NCBI GenBank assembly: GCA_017480565.1
Contig: JAFVAL010000025.1
Span: forward strand, 1 to 64,000
From: Lachnospiraceae bacterium
Lineage (GTDB): Bacteria > Bacillota > Clostridia > Lachnospirales > Lachnospiraceae
Reading direction: 5' to 3'
DNA length: 64,000 nucleotides
The notes beneath the pieces were generated by a model. The model was not told the DNA's origin and made no database searches. It was given only the letters and a program-made list of their open reading frames with translations. How positions within the stretch are numbered: the stretch's first letter is position 1; every line of letters starts with the position of its first letter. Of the stretch, positions 8,410 through 16,964 are shown piece by piece. The position numbers and the translations under genes were made by a program.

Positions 8410-9786
8410 ATGGCAGAGAAGAACACAGTACCTTACAAGATTTACCTGGAAGAGTCGGAGATGCCCAAGGCTTGGTACAATCTTCGCGCGGACATGATCA
8501 ACAAGCCCGCACCGCTTTTGAATCCGGGAACCCATCAGCCGATGACCGCAGAAGAACTCGGGGGTGTTTTCTGCGAGGAGCTGGTCGCACAGGAACTTGA
8601 CAACACCAATGCATATATTCCGATTCCGGAAGAAATTCGCAGCTTTTATAAGATGTATCGCCCGTCACCTTTGGTGCGTGCGTACTGTTTAGAGGAAAAG
8701 CTTCAGACACCCGCGAAGATCTATTATAAGTTCGAGGGTAACAATACGTCCGGCAGCCACAAATTAAACTCTGCAGTTGCCCAGGCTTATTACGCAAAGA
8801 AGCAGGGCCTTAAGGGCGTAACCACCGAGACCGGTGCAGGTCAGTGGGGCACCGCACTTTCCATGGCTTGTTCTTATTTCGACCTGGACTGCAAGGTCTA
8901 CATGGTAAAGGTCAGCTATGAGCAGAAGCCGTTCCGCCGCGAGGTCATGAAGGTTTACGGCGCTTCCGTGACACCTTCTCCGTCCGATACGACGAACATC
9001 GGCCGCAAGATTTTGGCGGAGCATCCCGGCACCACCGGTTCTCTTGGCTGTGCAATCTCTGAGGCAGTGGAAGTGGCAGTCTCTAATCCGGGCTATCGCT
9101 ACGTCCTTGGCTCCGTGTTAAATCAGGTGCTTCTGCACCAGAGCGTGATCGGCCTTGAGACCAAGGCTGCGCTTGACAAATATGGTATCAAGCCGGATAT
9201 CATCATCGGCTGCGCCGGCGGCGGTTCGAACCTCGGCGGCCTGATCGCTCCGTTTATGGGCGAGAAGATCAAAGGCGAAGCGGATTATCGTATCATCGCG
9301 GTAGAACCGGCATCTTGCCCGAGCTTCACCAGAGGCGTCTATGCGTATGACTTTGCAGACACCGGTATGGTCTGCCCGCTTGCGAAAATGTATACGCTGG
9401 GCAGTGACTTTATTCCTTCTGCAAACCATGCAGGCGGCCTGCGTTACCATGGCATGAGCCCGATCCTTTCCCAGCTATATGACGACGGCTTGATGGAAGC
9501 TGTTTCCTACGAGCAGACGAAGGTCTTCGAGGCAGCAGAGCAATTTGCGAGAGTCGAAGGTATCTTGCCTGCACCGGAGAGCTCACACGCGATCCGCGCT
9601 GCAATCGACGAGGCGTTAAAGTGCAAAGAAACCGGCGAGGAAAAGACAATTGTCTTTGGCCTGACCGGAACCGGTTACTTCGATCTGGTGGCGTATGAGA
9701 AGTTCCACGACGGTGAGATGAGCGACTACATCCCGACGGATGAAGAGCTGGCTGTATTCAGAGCAAGACTGCCGAAGGTGGATTGA
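8410..9786 (+). CDS. trpB: TrpB2-type tryptophan synthase beta chain (PLP enzyme)
   Basis: A 458-residue PLP-dependent lyase of the TrpB2 family, longer than the usual ~400-residue TrpB1. The PLP lysine lies in SGSHKLNS (about 117) and the phosphate-binding loop in GCAGGGSNLGG (about 261-271). It makes L-tryptophan from indole and L-serine, probably without a TrpA partner, since no trpA or other trp gene is nearby. That suggests indole salvage, sensible in a gut rich in indole. Expression is controlled by the Trp T-box just upstream. AGAAAGGAG precedes the ATG. Confidence 0.92.
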   Translation: MAEKNTVPYKIYLEESEMPKAWYNLRADMINKPAPLLNPGTHQPMTAEELGGVFCEELVAQELDNTNAYIPIPEEIRSFYKMYRPSPLVRAYCLEEKLQTPAKIYYKFEGNNTSGSHKLNSAVAQAYYAKKQGLKGVTTETGAGQWGTALSMACSYFDLDCKVYMVKVSYEQKPFRREVMKVYGASVTPSPSDTTNIGRKILAEHPGTTGSLGCAISEAVEVAVSNPGYRYVLGSVLNQVLLHQSVIGLETKAALDKYGIKPDIIIGCAGGGSNLGGLIAPFMGEKIKGEADYRIIAVEPASCPSFTRGVYAYDFADTGMVCPLAKMYTLGSDFIPSANHAGGLRYHGMSPILSQLYDDGLMEAVSYEQTKVFEAAEQFARVEGILPAPESSHAIRAAIDEALKCKETGEEKTIVFGLTGTGYFDLVAYEKFHDGEMSDYIPTDEELAVFRARLPKVD

Positions 9787-9836
9787 GACGAGCAAGGTTA
9801 GGCTTGGTAGGCTTGTTTGAGAATTGAAGTGATGGG

Positions 9837-10183
9837 GACCCTGGGACGCCTTTTTGGCTGCCCAGGGTCTTTGAGTTTGGGCTGATGTGTGGGGTGGAGA
9901 CCCTGGAAGCGGCTTTTAGCTTCTCAGGATCTTGTTTTTGGGCTGATGCATGGGGCTGGAGACCCTGGAAGCGGCTTTTAGCTTCTCAGGATCTTGTTTT
10001 TGGGCTGATTGTTCGTTATCGTGGACCCCGACAAGCCTTCTTCGCCTTCCGGGGTCTGCAACCAGGCAATTTTTCGTAAAAATGTGGACCCTGACAAGCC
10101 TTCTTTGCCTTCCGGGGTCTGCAACCAAGCGGTTTTTCACAAAAATGTAGACCCTGACAAGCTATCATAGCCTTCCAGGGTCT
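9837..10183. repeat. Six-copy 62-63 bp tandem hairpin repeat (stacked terminators)
   Basis: Six units begin with GACCC at 9837, 9899, 9961, 10024, 10087 and 10150, a period of 62-63 bp. Each begins with an inverted repeat of about 33 bp, such as GACCCTGGG/CCCAGGGTC in unit 1. Units 1-3 are followed on the plus strand by T-rich tracts (for example TTGTTTTT). Units 5-6 are followed by T tracts on the minus strand. The array sits between convergent genes, so it probably acts as a bidirectional bank of terminators. Units 2 and 3 are almost identical, indicating recent duplication. Confidence 0.85.
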
Positions 10184-10192
10184 CAACCATGC

Positions 10193-10945
10193 TTAAAACC
10201 CATAGGCGAGTGCGCCTCCGTCGACTGCGAAGTCTTGTCCGGTGATGTAGGAGGCGGCGTCGCTTAACAAAAAAAGCATCATTGCACCAATGTCTTCGGT
10301 GTCTCCAAAGGCATGCACTGGCATCCTTGCCAGGATCGCAGCTTTGCGTTCGGGGGTCATGACTTGCTTGCTCATCTCGCTGGGGAACCATCCCGGGGCG
10401 ACGGAGTTGACGCAGATGTTATCATTTGCCCATTCGATGGCAAGTCCGCGGGTCAGACCACAGACCGCAGACTTCGAGACGCAGTAAGGCACCACGAGGG
10501 AGAAGCCTAGGTGTGCAGCCATGCTGCTGATGTTCACAATTCTGCCTTTGTGCACGCTCTGTTTTAGATACGGGTAGCAGAGCTGGCAGAGTGAGAATAG
10601 TGCGGTGACGTTGACATCCATGATGTGAGAGAAATCCTCCATCGGGAAGTCCTCCGCGCGGCATTTTTTCGTGATGCCGGCGTCATTGATGAGAAAATCG
10701 ATTGGGCCTCCTGCGGCGATCTGGGCGATAATCTCTTCCATATGCGCGCGGTCGGTGATGTCACCGGCCAGATGCGTGACATTTGCATGTGAAGGCGCGA
10801 GGCCTTCTTTGACCGCGCCGGTGCGGCTGATCGCAAAGACCGTAGCGCCTGCCTCTGCGAGAACATTGCAGATCGCATAACCGATCCCGGAGCTTCCTCC
10901 GGTCACGATACCTCTTCTTCCAGACAAATCAAATCTATCTTTCAT
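10193..10945 (-). CDS. SDR-family oxidoreductase
   Basis: A 250-residue short-chain dehydrogenase/reductase. It has the cofactor motif TGGSSGIG near the N-terminus, INDAGI in place of the usual NNAG, a catalytic serine in NISSM and the YCVSK (YxxxK) active site, and the C-terminal ITGQDFAVDGG pattern. It should oxidise or reduce a hydroxyl/keto substrate with NAD(P)H, probably a sugar or sugar acid given the divergent enolase-superfamily gene. The start is the ATG at 10945, with AGAAAGGA 7 bases upstream; the longer open frame further upstream has no ribosome site and runs across the divergent promoter. Confidence 0.88.
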   Translation of the reverse strand: MKDRFDLSGRRGIVTGGSSGIGYAICNVLAEAGATVFAISRTGAVKEGLAPSHANVTHLAGDITDRAHMEEIIAQIAAGGPIDFLINDAGITKKCRAEDFPMEDFSHIMDVNVTALFSLCQLCYPYLKQSVHKGRIVNISSMAAHLGFSLVVPYCVSKSAVCGLTRGLAIEWANDNICVNSVAPGWFPSEMSKQVMTPERKAAILARMPVHAFGDTEDIGAMMLFLLSDAASYITGQDFAVDGGALAYGF

Positions 10946-10991
10946 AAATGCGTCCTTTCTTTTGCATTTTCCACGTGGTTGATGTATGCTT

Positions 10992-10997
10992 AGTATA
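10992..10997 (-). promoter_or_regulatory. Probable -10 element of the SDR gene
   Basis: On the minus strand TATACT lies 47-52 bases upstream of the SDR start, with a T-rich TTGTTT-like -35 about 15-17 bases further upstream. The -35 match is weak. The region 10946-11059 must also hold the divergent enolase-family promoter, which I could not place. Confidence 0.35.
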
Positions 10998-11059
10998 ACA
11001 AATTTACGAACAAAACAATAGAGTGTGAGTTTATTTTTTGTAGAGGAGCAGAAATCATC

Positions 11060-12151
11060 ATGAATTCGAAGGATACCCTGATCAAAGACATCCGCATTTA
11101 CCGCGCCGTGAGTAAGCTGAGCCGCCCGATCGCGGACTCGACGCATGCGTTGGAGGAGATTGCATTTTATGTGCTGGAGGTGGAGACGCAGGCCGGTGTG
11201 GTCGGACAGGGCTATTTGCTGCAGTTCCATTACAGTGCGCAGGCGATTCTTGGCGCGCTGAAGGATATGAAGAAGTATGTACTCGCGAAGGAGTATCATG
11301 TCTATGAGACGGCTCAGGTCGTGAAGGATTATGAGATTGAAAGTGAGTATTTCGGGATCGTCGGCCTGCAGCGCTGGGCGCTCGCAACGTTAAATGTAGC
11401 GATGTGGGATGCCTGGGCAAGGACGCTCAGGCAGCCGGTGTATCGCCTGTTTGGCTGCCACAGAAAGCCAATTCCGGTCTACGGCAGCGGCGGCTGGATC
11501 AGCTATACGGATGAGGAGCTGGTCGATGAGGTAGTCGAGTACAAGCGCAGAGGCTTCACCGCGGTCAAGATCAAGGTCGGCAGTCCGGACATGGAACGTG
11601 ACATTAGACGTCTGAATCTGTGCCGGGAAGCGCTGGGCCGTGACGTGAAGATCATGATGGATGCGAACCAGGGCATGGATGTGCCTTCCGCGATCAAGCT
11701 CGTGAATCAGGTGGAACATCTGGGAATTTACTGGTTTGAAGAGCCGGTGATCAACACGGATTTTGAAGGGTATGCAACGATCCATGCAAAGACCCACGTG
11801 AGTCTTGCAATGGGCGAGCGTGAGTACTCCACGGTGGCACTGCGCGAGCTGATCGGCAGACGTGCGCTGGATCTTTGGCAGCCGGATCTGATCCGTCTTG
11901 GCGGTGTGGAGGCCTGGAGAGATTCTGCGGCTCTGGCAAATGCCTACAACATCCCGGTTCTGCCGCATTATTACAAGGATTATGATGTGCCGTTGCTTGC
12001 CACGGTGGCGAACCCTTACGGGGCGGAGAGCTTTGACTGGATCGATGCGATCATCGATGAGCCGATGACGATTGATCACGGATTTGCGATCCAGAGAGAA
12101 GGGAATGGATGGGGATTTCGGTTCCTGCATGAGTTTATGACAGAGGCGTAA
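11060..12151 (+). CDS. Enolase-superfamily dehydratase (mandelate racemase/muconate lactonizing family)
   Basis: A 363-residue protein with the superfamily's capping domain and barrel. It has the KxK pair in AVKIKVG (about 170), metal ligands in MMDANQ, WFEEP and GEREY, an aspartate in LWQPDLIRLGG and a histidine in LPHYYKD. The KxK plus Asp-His arrangement is that of the mandelate racemase subgroup, most of whose members dehydrate sugar acids. The exact acid is not predictable. GAGGAG precedes the start. It is divergent from an SDR gene, a pairing common in sugar-acid catabolism. Confidence 0.85.
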   Translation: MNSKDTLIKDIRIYRAVSKLSRPIADSTHALEEIAFYVLEVETQAGVVGQGYLLQFHYSAQAILGALKDMKKYVLAKEYHVYETAQVVKDYEIESEYFGIVGLQRWALATLNVAMWDAWARTLRQPVYRLFGCHRKPIPVYGSGGWISYTDEELVDEVVEYKRRGFTAVKIKVGSPDMERDIRRLNLCREALGRDVKIMMDANQGMDVPSAIKLVNQVEHLGIYWFEEPVINTDFEGYATIHAKTHVSLAMGEREYSTVALRELIGRRALDLWQPDLIRLGGVEAWRDSAALANAYNIPVLPHYYKDYDVPLLATVANPYGAESFDWIDAIIDEPMTIDHGFAIQREGNGWGFRFLHEFMTEA

Positions 12152-12214
12152 ATGAGATCAGAAGAGAATGATTTATAAATATAAATAATTGAATAATTTA
12201 GAATTGACATTTAA

Positions 12215-12634
12215 AACTCTGCTTGTAAGGGCAATGGTAACAACCCAATAGGATATCCAATAGAGACTGTTAAAGAAATCGTAAGGTCTTTTTTAGAAAA
12301 TATATTCTTATATGAAGAGCATAAGAAAAAAGGAACAACAAATCCTGCAAACAAGAATAAACATGAAAAAGGAGAGGAACGAAGAAATCGTGATCAAAAG
12401 GGAGAAAAAGGTGACAAGAGACGTAAAGATCGGTCCAATAAGCGGCGCACATCATCATCTAACGTTCAATCCCGAAATAGAAAGATTGTCGGAGGATGCC
12501 TTATTGCGGTCTCGACAGTAGGTATATTATATCTTGTGTTGAATGACGCTTCTGGCATTGGAATAGCAGATGATGCGGCAATAGGACCAACGGTTGAGAT
12601 ATTCAGACAAGGCATTATTATGTTAACACAATAA
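12215..12634 (+). pseudogene. C-terminal remnant of a toxin-like or surface protein
   Basis: An open frame of 139 codons with no usable start: a stop at 12212-12214 precedes it and its only in-frame ATG is four codons from the end. It reads PIGYPIETVKEIV, then a strongly basic Lys/Arg/Glu region, a hydrophobic segment (IVGGCLIAVSTVGILYLVL) and a short tail. The base composition is much more AT-rich than the neighbours. The stop is 24 bases before an immunity-like gene. It resembles the stranded 3' end of a polymorphic toxin or RHS-type gene, but I do not recognise a specific family. Confidence 0.5.
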
Positions 12635-12658
12635 AGGTTTTTAAAGGAGGAAAGCGAA

Positions 12659-13213
12659 ATGTATGATATTATAAAAAAACTATATGATGAGAACAAGATG
12701 GCTTGCATTCATACAGATGCCAATGATTTAAATAGATTTATCTATGGAAAAATAATTGGGTTGGATTCAAAAAATTTTGTTGTTTCTTTGGTTTCTCCAA
12801 ATGGAAAAGCAGATGGAATACTGGTAAAAGAGCTTGAGGATATTATATGGGTCGAGATCTCAACGAAATATGATGATAAAATGAACAAGTTGATGGCAAA
12901 TGAGAATAATGGAATGGAGTCTAAATTCATTACAGAGCATTTGTTACAAGAGTGTCTGTTACAGTGTAAAGAAAATGGAAGCATTTGCTCTATTGAACTC
13001 GATCACAGTGGCTATAGTAACATTATAGGGATTATTGTTGAAGTAAAAGAAGAAACATGTTCTCTGAAGCAACTAGATGAATATGGAGAAGAGGAAGGGA
13101 TATGTTTTATTAGTATAAGTGATATTTCACAGGTATGCATTAACTCATCTGATGAAGTCAGAATATCGAAATTATATGCGTTTAATTCATCAATACAGCA
13201 AAGGGGCAAATGA
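12659..13213 (+). CDS. Tandem Sm-like-fold protein, possible immunity protein
   Basis: A 184-residue protein without signal peptide or membrane segment. It appears to hold two copies of a beta-rich module (about 24-70 and 107-160), each with a GxIxxV...F/L pattern ending in an acidic 'DI' strand. AAAGGAGGAAAGC gives a very strong ribosome site. The codon use is AT-rich, like the remnant upstream. The order toxin-tail then small acidic protein is typical of toxin/immunity pairs, so immunity is a reasonable guess, not a demonstrated function. It overlaps the next small gene by 4 bases. Confidence 0.6.
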   Translation: MYDIIKKLYDENKMACIHTDANDLNRFIYGKIIGLDSKNFVVSLVSPNGKADGILVKELEDIIWVEISTKYDDKMNKLMANENNGMESKFITEHLLQECLLQCKENGSICSIELDHSGYSNIIGIIVEVKEETCSLKQLDEYGEEEGICFISISDISQVCINSSDEVRISKLYAFNSSIQQRGK

Positions 13214-13368
13214 TAGCAAAAAGAATATTCAGTGGATGGGAGAAGATCATGCCTTTATGTGCAGCGTTTATTATCTTTGCAATCCCTCAGATAGCAATTA
13301 GGTTAACAGCTAAAAAGATTTTGGCGGATATCATGTATTGGATAAGCGCTAGCAAAAACATCAAGTAA
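13210..13368 (+). CDS. Small membrane protein (52 aa), unknown
   Basis: A 52-codon frame starting at an ATGA overlap with the preceding stop codon, so translation is likely coupled. It contains one hydrophobic segment (PLCAAFIIFAIPQIAIRL, about 18-35) and basic ends. There is no recognisable family. It ends just before the terminator hairpin at 13371. Its place in the AT-rich islet suggests it came in with the immunity-like gene. Confidence 0.5.
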   Translation: MIAKRIFSGWEKIMPLCAAFIIFAIPQIAIRLTAKKILADIMYWISASKNIK

Positions 13369-13370
13369 AA

Positions 13371-13403
13371 AGAAGGATCTCCTGAATTGCCGGAGATCCT
13401 TCT
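13371..13403 (-). terminator. Terminator of the DUF401 gene
   Basis: A perfect 12-bp stem, AGAAGGATCTCC/GGAGATCCTTCT, with a 9-base loop. On the minus strand it is followed by TTTTTACTT, so it mainly serves the minus-strand permease; it may also stop plus-strand reads. Confidence 0.85.
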
Positions 13404-13431
13404 TCTGCTTACAAGATTTAGACAGATACAT

Positions 13432-14643
13432 TTACCCAATCAGTGCCGTCCACCCCATATAATAGAGCACCACGATGACCATGAAGGTGAGGATGATCGG
13501 GAGCGTGGTCTTGATCAGTTCGCCCAGCGAAGTTCCGAAGTGATCGCAGGAGAGCGAGAGGCACACGTGCGTCGGGGAGATCTGCATGGCCGCGTAAATG
13601 AAGCACATGAGCAGGCAGAGCAGCGGCAGTCCCGCTCCTGGGATCGAGGCGAAGGCGACTGGTACCATCGTGGTGGTGATGGTCAGGGAGCCGGCGATCA
13701 CAGTACCGATGAAGCAGAGCAACGTGAAGATCAAAAAGGCCGGGATCGGGATATTTTCAAAGAATTCTGGAAGTTTGGTTAGAATCCCGGTTGCGCCGAG
13801 CGCACCTTTGAACGTGTAGACCGAGAGTGTGTTTAAGAAAACCTTCAACTGGAAGGATGACTTAAAAAATGGCTTGATCTGCACAAAGGCAAAGCGGTCT
13901 AAGAAGAAGTAAGCGATGGTCACGATCGCAATCGCGAGCAGGACATTTAAGCCAAAGCCGACGACTAGAATGATCGCAACAATGAGAGGCCAGAGGCTGA
14001 TAAAAAAGGTCAAAAGATCCCTTCCTTTATTCTGAGAGGCTTCTCCTTCTGCTTTTGCGGGCACGCGGCCGCGGTAGAGGAAGAAACACCCGATCAGTTC
14101 CATGACGATCATCATCGGCAGCATGCCAAGGACGAACGGTCCTGCGGCGATGCCGGTGAGGGCAAGGGCGGTTAAGATCGCAGAATAGGTTGGCAGGAAG
14201 GCTTCGGAAATGTGACGGAAGAACGAGGCTGCGGTGGCTTTTTGCGCGGGTGTCAGGCGGTCGCCGACCGCTTCTTCGATGATGTCGCCGGAGAAGAAAA
14301 CCGCGGGGGCAGTCGGCAGAAGACCGACTACAAACGGGGCAACCGTGCAGGTGATCCAGTTGTTGTGAAAGACCCGGGTTAATGCCTTTTGGGCGCGGTC
14401 AACGCCTTCCTTTTTCTTGATCATGCTTTGCAGGAAGCAGATCACGTACGTGAGGATGAGAAGCTGAATCGTGCTTTTTGCCGAGATGCTCTGCCAGATG
14501 GCTGTGAGGCCATCAAGAACCGGCACCTGATAGAGCAGAAAACAACAGACCGATGCAATGAGTGCCGCCAGCCAGAGCGGCTTTTTCATTGCGCAAATGC
14601 CGATCATCACCGCAAAGATGATCACGAGCTTGATCATTTCCAT
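13432..14643 (-). CDS. DUF401-family integral membrane permease
   Basis: A protein of about 403 residues that is almost entirely hydrophobic helices, with FVVGLLPTAPAVFFSGDI and ITTTMVPVAFASIPGAG as conserved-looking loops. It fits the DUF401 family, related to the ArsB/CitM-like ion transporter fold. The substrate is unknown. The frame could begin at a TTG (14670), but that has no ribosome site; the ATG at 14643 follows TTGGGG at a workable distance. It has its own terminator and no co-directional partner. Confidence 0.75.
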   Translation of the reverse strand: MEMIKLVIIFAVMIGICAMKKPLWLAALIASVCCFLLYQVPVLDGLTAIWQSISAKSTIQLLILTYVICFLQSMIKKKEGVDRAQKALTRVFHNNWITCTVAPFVVGLLPTAPAVFFSGDIIEEAVGDRLTPAQKATAASFFRHISEAFLPTYSAILTALALTGIAAGPFVLGMLPMMIVMELIGCFFLYRGRVPAKAEGEASQNKGRDLLTFFISLWPLIVAIILVVGFGLNVLLAIAIVTIAYFFLDRFAFVQIKPFFKSSFQLKVFLNTLSVYTFKGALGATGILTKLPEFFENIPIPAFLIFTLLCFIGTVIAGSLTITTTMVPVAFASIPGAGLPLLCLLMCFIYAAMQISPTHVCLSLSCDHFGTSLGELIKTTLPIILTFMVIVVLYYMGWTALIG

Positions 14644-14775
14644 CGAAAAATACCCCAACAGTTCTTTCAAAAAGGTTGTTTTGTCAAATTTGATAAAATA
14701 TTTCTTATGTTGATTATAACAGAATCATTACAAAAGAAAAGACAGAAATATTTATAATCTTAAAATCTGATGAAG

Positions 14776-14813
14776 TTGGTGCATTTTTCATATACTTGGA
14801 GTATACTGAGTGG
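14776..14813 (+). promoter_or_regulatory. Possible MerR-type promoter of the export operon
   Basis: TTGGTG (14776) and TATACT (14802-14807) are 20 bases apart, an over-long spacer. Between and across them lies the dyad CTTGGAGT/ATACTGAG. Over-long spacers containing a dyad are characteristic of MerR-family activator sites. No MerR gene is in the window. Confidence 0.35.
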
Positions 14814-14843
14814 TGATTATGAGAAAGGAGTGGAAAGTTCCTG

Positions 14844-16271
14844 ATGAAAAGAAAAAGAGTTTGGATTTGTCTGATGGCTTTGTGCCTGATGGTTGCGCTT
14901 TCATTTGCCGGCTGCAAGAGTGCGGAGGAGAAGCGTGTTTCGGTGCAGTCTGTATCCATGCTGATGGGGACGGATACCGGGCTGATCAGCCGTTACAGCG
15001 GCATTGTGGTCTCCCAGAATGAGACCAAGGTGGAGAAGGACGAGACCAAGACAATCGATGAGATTCTGGTGGAAGAGGGGCAGACCGTGCAAGCGGGCGA
15101 GGCCTTATTTACCTATGACAAGGAGGAGCTGGATCTGACGATTCAGAAGGCAGAGCTTGAACTTGAGCAGCTTAACAACCAGATCAAGGCTTACAAGGAT
15201 CAGATCACACAGCTTGAGAAGGATAAAGCGAAAGCGTCCTCCTCTGATAAGCTTGCCTACACGGTGCAGATTCAGGAAGCGCAGCTTAACCAGAAAGAGG
15301 CTGAGTACAATGTCAAGGTCAAAAAGACCGAGATTGAGAACCTGAAGAAGTCTCTGGAGAGCAACGAAGTCACTTCCCCGATTACGGGTCGTGTCCAGAC
15401 CATCAATGAGAATGGCGGAACGGACAATTACGGCAATGCACTGCCGTTTATGACGATCGTTGAGAGTGGCACCTACCGCGTGAAGGGCACGATCAATGAA
15501 AACAACCGTATGGAGCTGATGGAAGGCATGTCTGTCATTGTCCGTGCGAGAAATGATCTGAGCCAGTACTGGACGGGGACGATTGAGATCATCAACTGGG
15601 ATGATCCGATTACCAACAATAACAATGGTATGTTCTACGATAGCGGGAATGATGAGATGGCTTCTTCCAGCAGCTATCCGTTCTACATTGCGCTGGATGA
15701 CATTGAAGGGATGATCATCGGCCAGCACGTCTACATCGAGGCAAATTACGGCCAGGAAGAAGAGGAAGGCATCTGGTTAAATGATGGCTACATCGTGACA
15801 GACGGTGAGGAGACTTACGTCTGGGCGACGGATTCTTCCAGCAAGCTTGAGAAGCGCAACGTCACGATCGGTGAGCATGACGAAGCGCAGGGAAAGACCG
15901 AGATCACGGCCGGACTGACCGGAGACGATTACATCGCATGGCCGGAGGAGGCTCTGCAGGTCGGTATGTCTGTTGTCTATTATGACGAGGAGAGCTTTGA
16001 AGTCGCTACGACCGGCGGCGAGGAATTTGACGACGGTATGGACGATGGTATGTACGAGGACGGCGAGGGCTTCGACGATGGCATGATGGGCGGCGAAGGC
16101 TTTGATGACGGGATGTATGAAGATGGCGGTGAAGGTTTCGATGAGGGCATGTTCGAGGACGGAATGCCCGGTGAAGGCGAGACAATGCCGGAGGATATGG
16201 ATCTCGGCGAAGAAGATAGCGGCGAGACGACAACATTTGAAAAGATTCGCTTAGACGGACCGGAGGGTTGA
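14844..16271 (+). CDS. Efflux adaptor lipoprotein (HlyD/MacA-like) with acidic tail
   Basis: A 475-residue membrane-fusion protein with a lipoprotein signal (ALSFAGC, Cys24). It has a biotinyl-lipoyl half (VEEGQTVQAGEALF), a coiled-coil hairpin (about 90-175), the second lipoyl half (EVTSPITGRVQTI) and beta domains. The last 75 residues are a low-complexity Glu/Asp/Gly/Met tail with repeats such as GFDDGMYEDG, unusual in this family. It should bridge the ABC permease and the envelope outside the membrane. The ATPase gene begins 3 bases after its stop. Confidence 0.85.
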   Translation: MKRKRVWICLMALCLMVALSFAGCKSAEEKRVSVQSVSMLMGTDTGLISRYSGIVVSQNETKVEKDETKTIDEILVEEGQTVQAGEALFTYDKEELDLTIQKAELELEQLNNQIKAYKDQITQLEKDKAKASSSDKLAYTVQIQEAQLNQKEAEYNVKVKKTEIENLKKSLESNEVTSPITGRVQTINENGGTDNYGNALPFMTIVESGTYRVKGTINENNRMELMEGMSVIVRARNDLSQYWTGTIEIINWDDPITNNNNGMFYDSGNDEMASSSSYPFYIALDDIEGMIIGQHVYIEANYGQEEEEGIWLNDGYIVTDGEETYVWATDSSSKLEKRNVTIGEHDEAQGKTEITAGLTGDDYIAWPEEALQVGMSVVYYDEESFEVATTGGEEFDDGMDDGMYEDGEGFDDGMMGGEGFDDGMYEDGGEGFDEGMFEDGMPGEGETMPEDMDLGEEDSGETTTFEKIRLDGPEG

Positions 16272-16274
16272 TCG

Positions 16275-16964
16275 ATGCTGGTGGAACTGAAGAAGATCTG
16301 CAAGGATTACCCGCAGGGCAAAGAGATGCTTCGGGTGCTCAATGAAGTGGATCTGAGTGTAGAAGAGGGAGAGTATCTGGCGATCATGGGTCCCTCTGGT
16401 TCCGGCAAGACAACGCTGATGAACGTGCTGGGATTTTTGGACCTGCAGACCTCCGGAGACTATTTGTTAAATGGGGTCTCTTACGTGGAGGCTTCGGATA
16501 ATGACTTGGCGAAGGTGCGCAATGAGGAGATCGGATTTGTGTTCCAGAACTATTATCTGCTTCCGAAGATGAGTGCGAGAGACAATGTGGCACTGCCGCT
16601 TTTGTATGCGGGCGTGCCGAAGAAAGAGCGTCTGGCGCGTGCCGATGAGGCGTTAAAGAGTGTCGGGCTGGAAGGATTTGAACATGCGCTTCCGTCCACG
16701 CTTTCCGGTGGTATGTGCCAGAGAGTTGCGATCGCGCGTGCGATGATTGCAAAGCCGAAGCTGCTTTTGGCGGATGAGCCGACCGGTGCGCTGGATACGG
16801 TCTCCGGTTCTCAGATCATGGATATCTTTGATGAACTGAATGCGGAAGGCACGACGATCATCATGATCACGCATGAGCCTGCGATTGCGAAGCGTGCGAA
16901 GAAGACGATGTATATCCGTGACGGTATCCTGACCGCGGAGCGAAAGGAGGAGGAAGAGCTGTGA
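16275..16964 (+). CDS. ABC transporter ATP-binding protein (MacB/LolD type)
   Basis: A 229-residue ATPase with Walker A GPSGSGKTT, Q-loop VFQNYYLLP, signature LSGGMCQRVAIARAM (Met-Cys instead of the usual Gln-Gln) and Walker B LLLADEPTGALD. It powers the FtsX-type permease two genes on. It overlaps the second adaptor gene by 4 bases (GTGA). Confidence 0.92.
   Translation: MLVELKKICKDYPQGKEMLRVLNEVDLSVEEGEYLAIMGPSGSGKTTLMNVLGFLDLQTSGDYLLNGVSYVEASDNDLAKVRNEEIGFVFQNYYLLPKMSARDNVALPLLYAGVPKKERLARADEALKSVGLEGFEHALPSTLSGGMCQRVAIARAMIAKPKLLLADEPTGALDTVSGSQIMDIFDELNAEGTTIIMITHEPAIAKRAKKTMYIRDGILTAERKEEEEL

Noticed and set aside
9837..10183. CRISPR array
   Set aside because: No constant repeat alternating with variable spacers; whole units of 62-63 bp repeat in tandem and no cas gene is present.
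11390..12130. 246-codon minus-strand frame opposite the enolase-family gene
   Set aside because: Antisense shadow; the plus strand carries all catalytic motifs.
12312..12521. 69-codon plus-strand frame inside the AT-rich islet
   Set aside because: It runs in another frame through the toxin-tail remnant, whose frame has the hydrophobic segment and ends neatly before the next gene's ribosome site.
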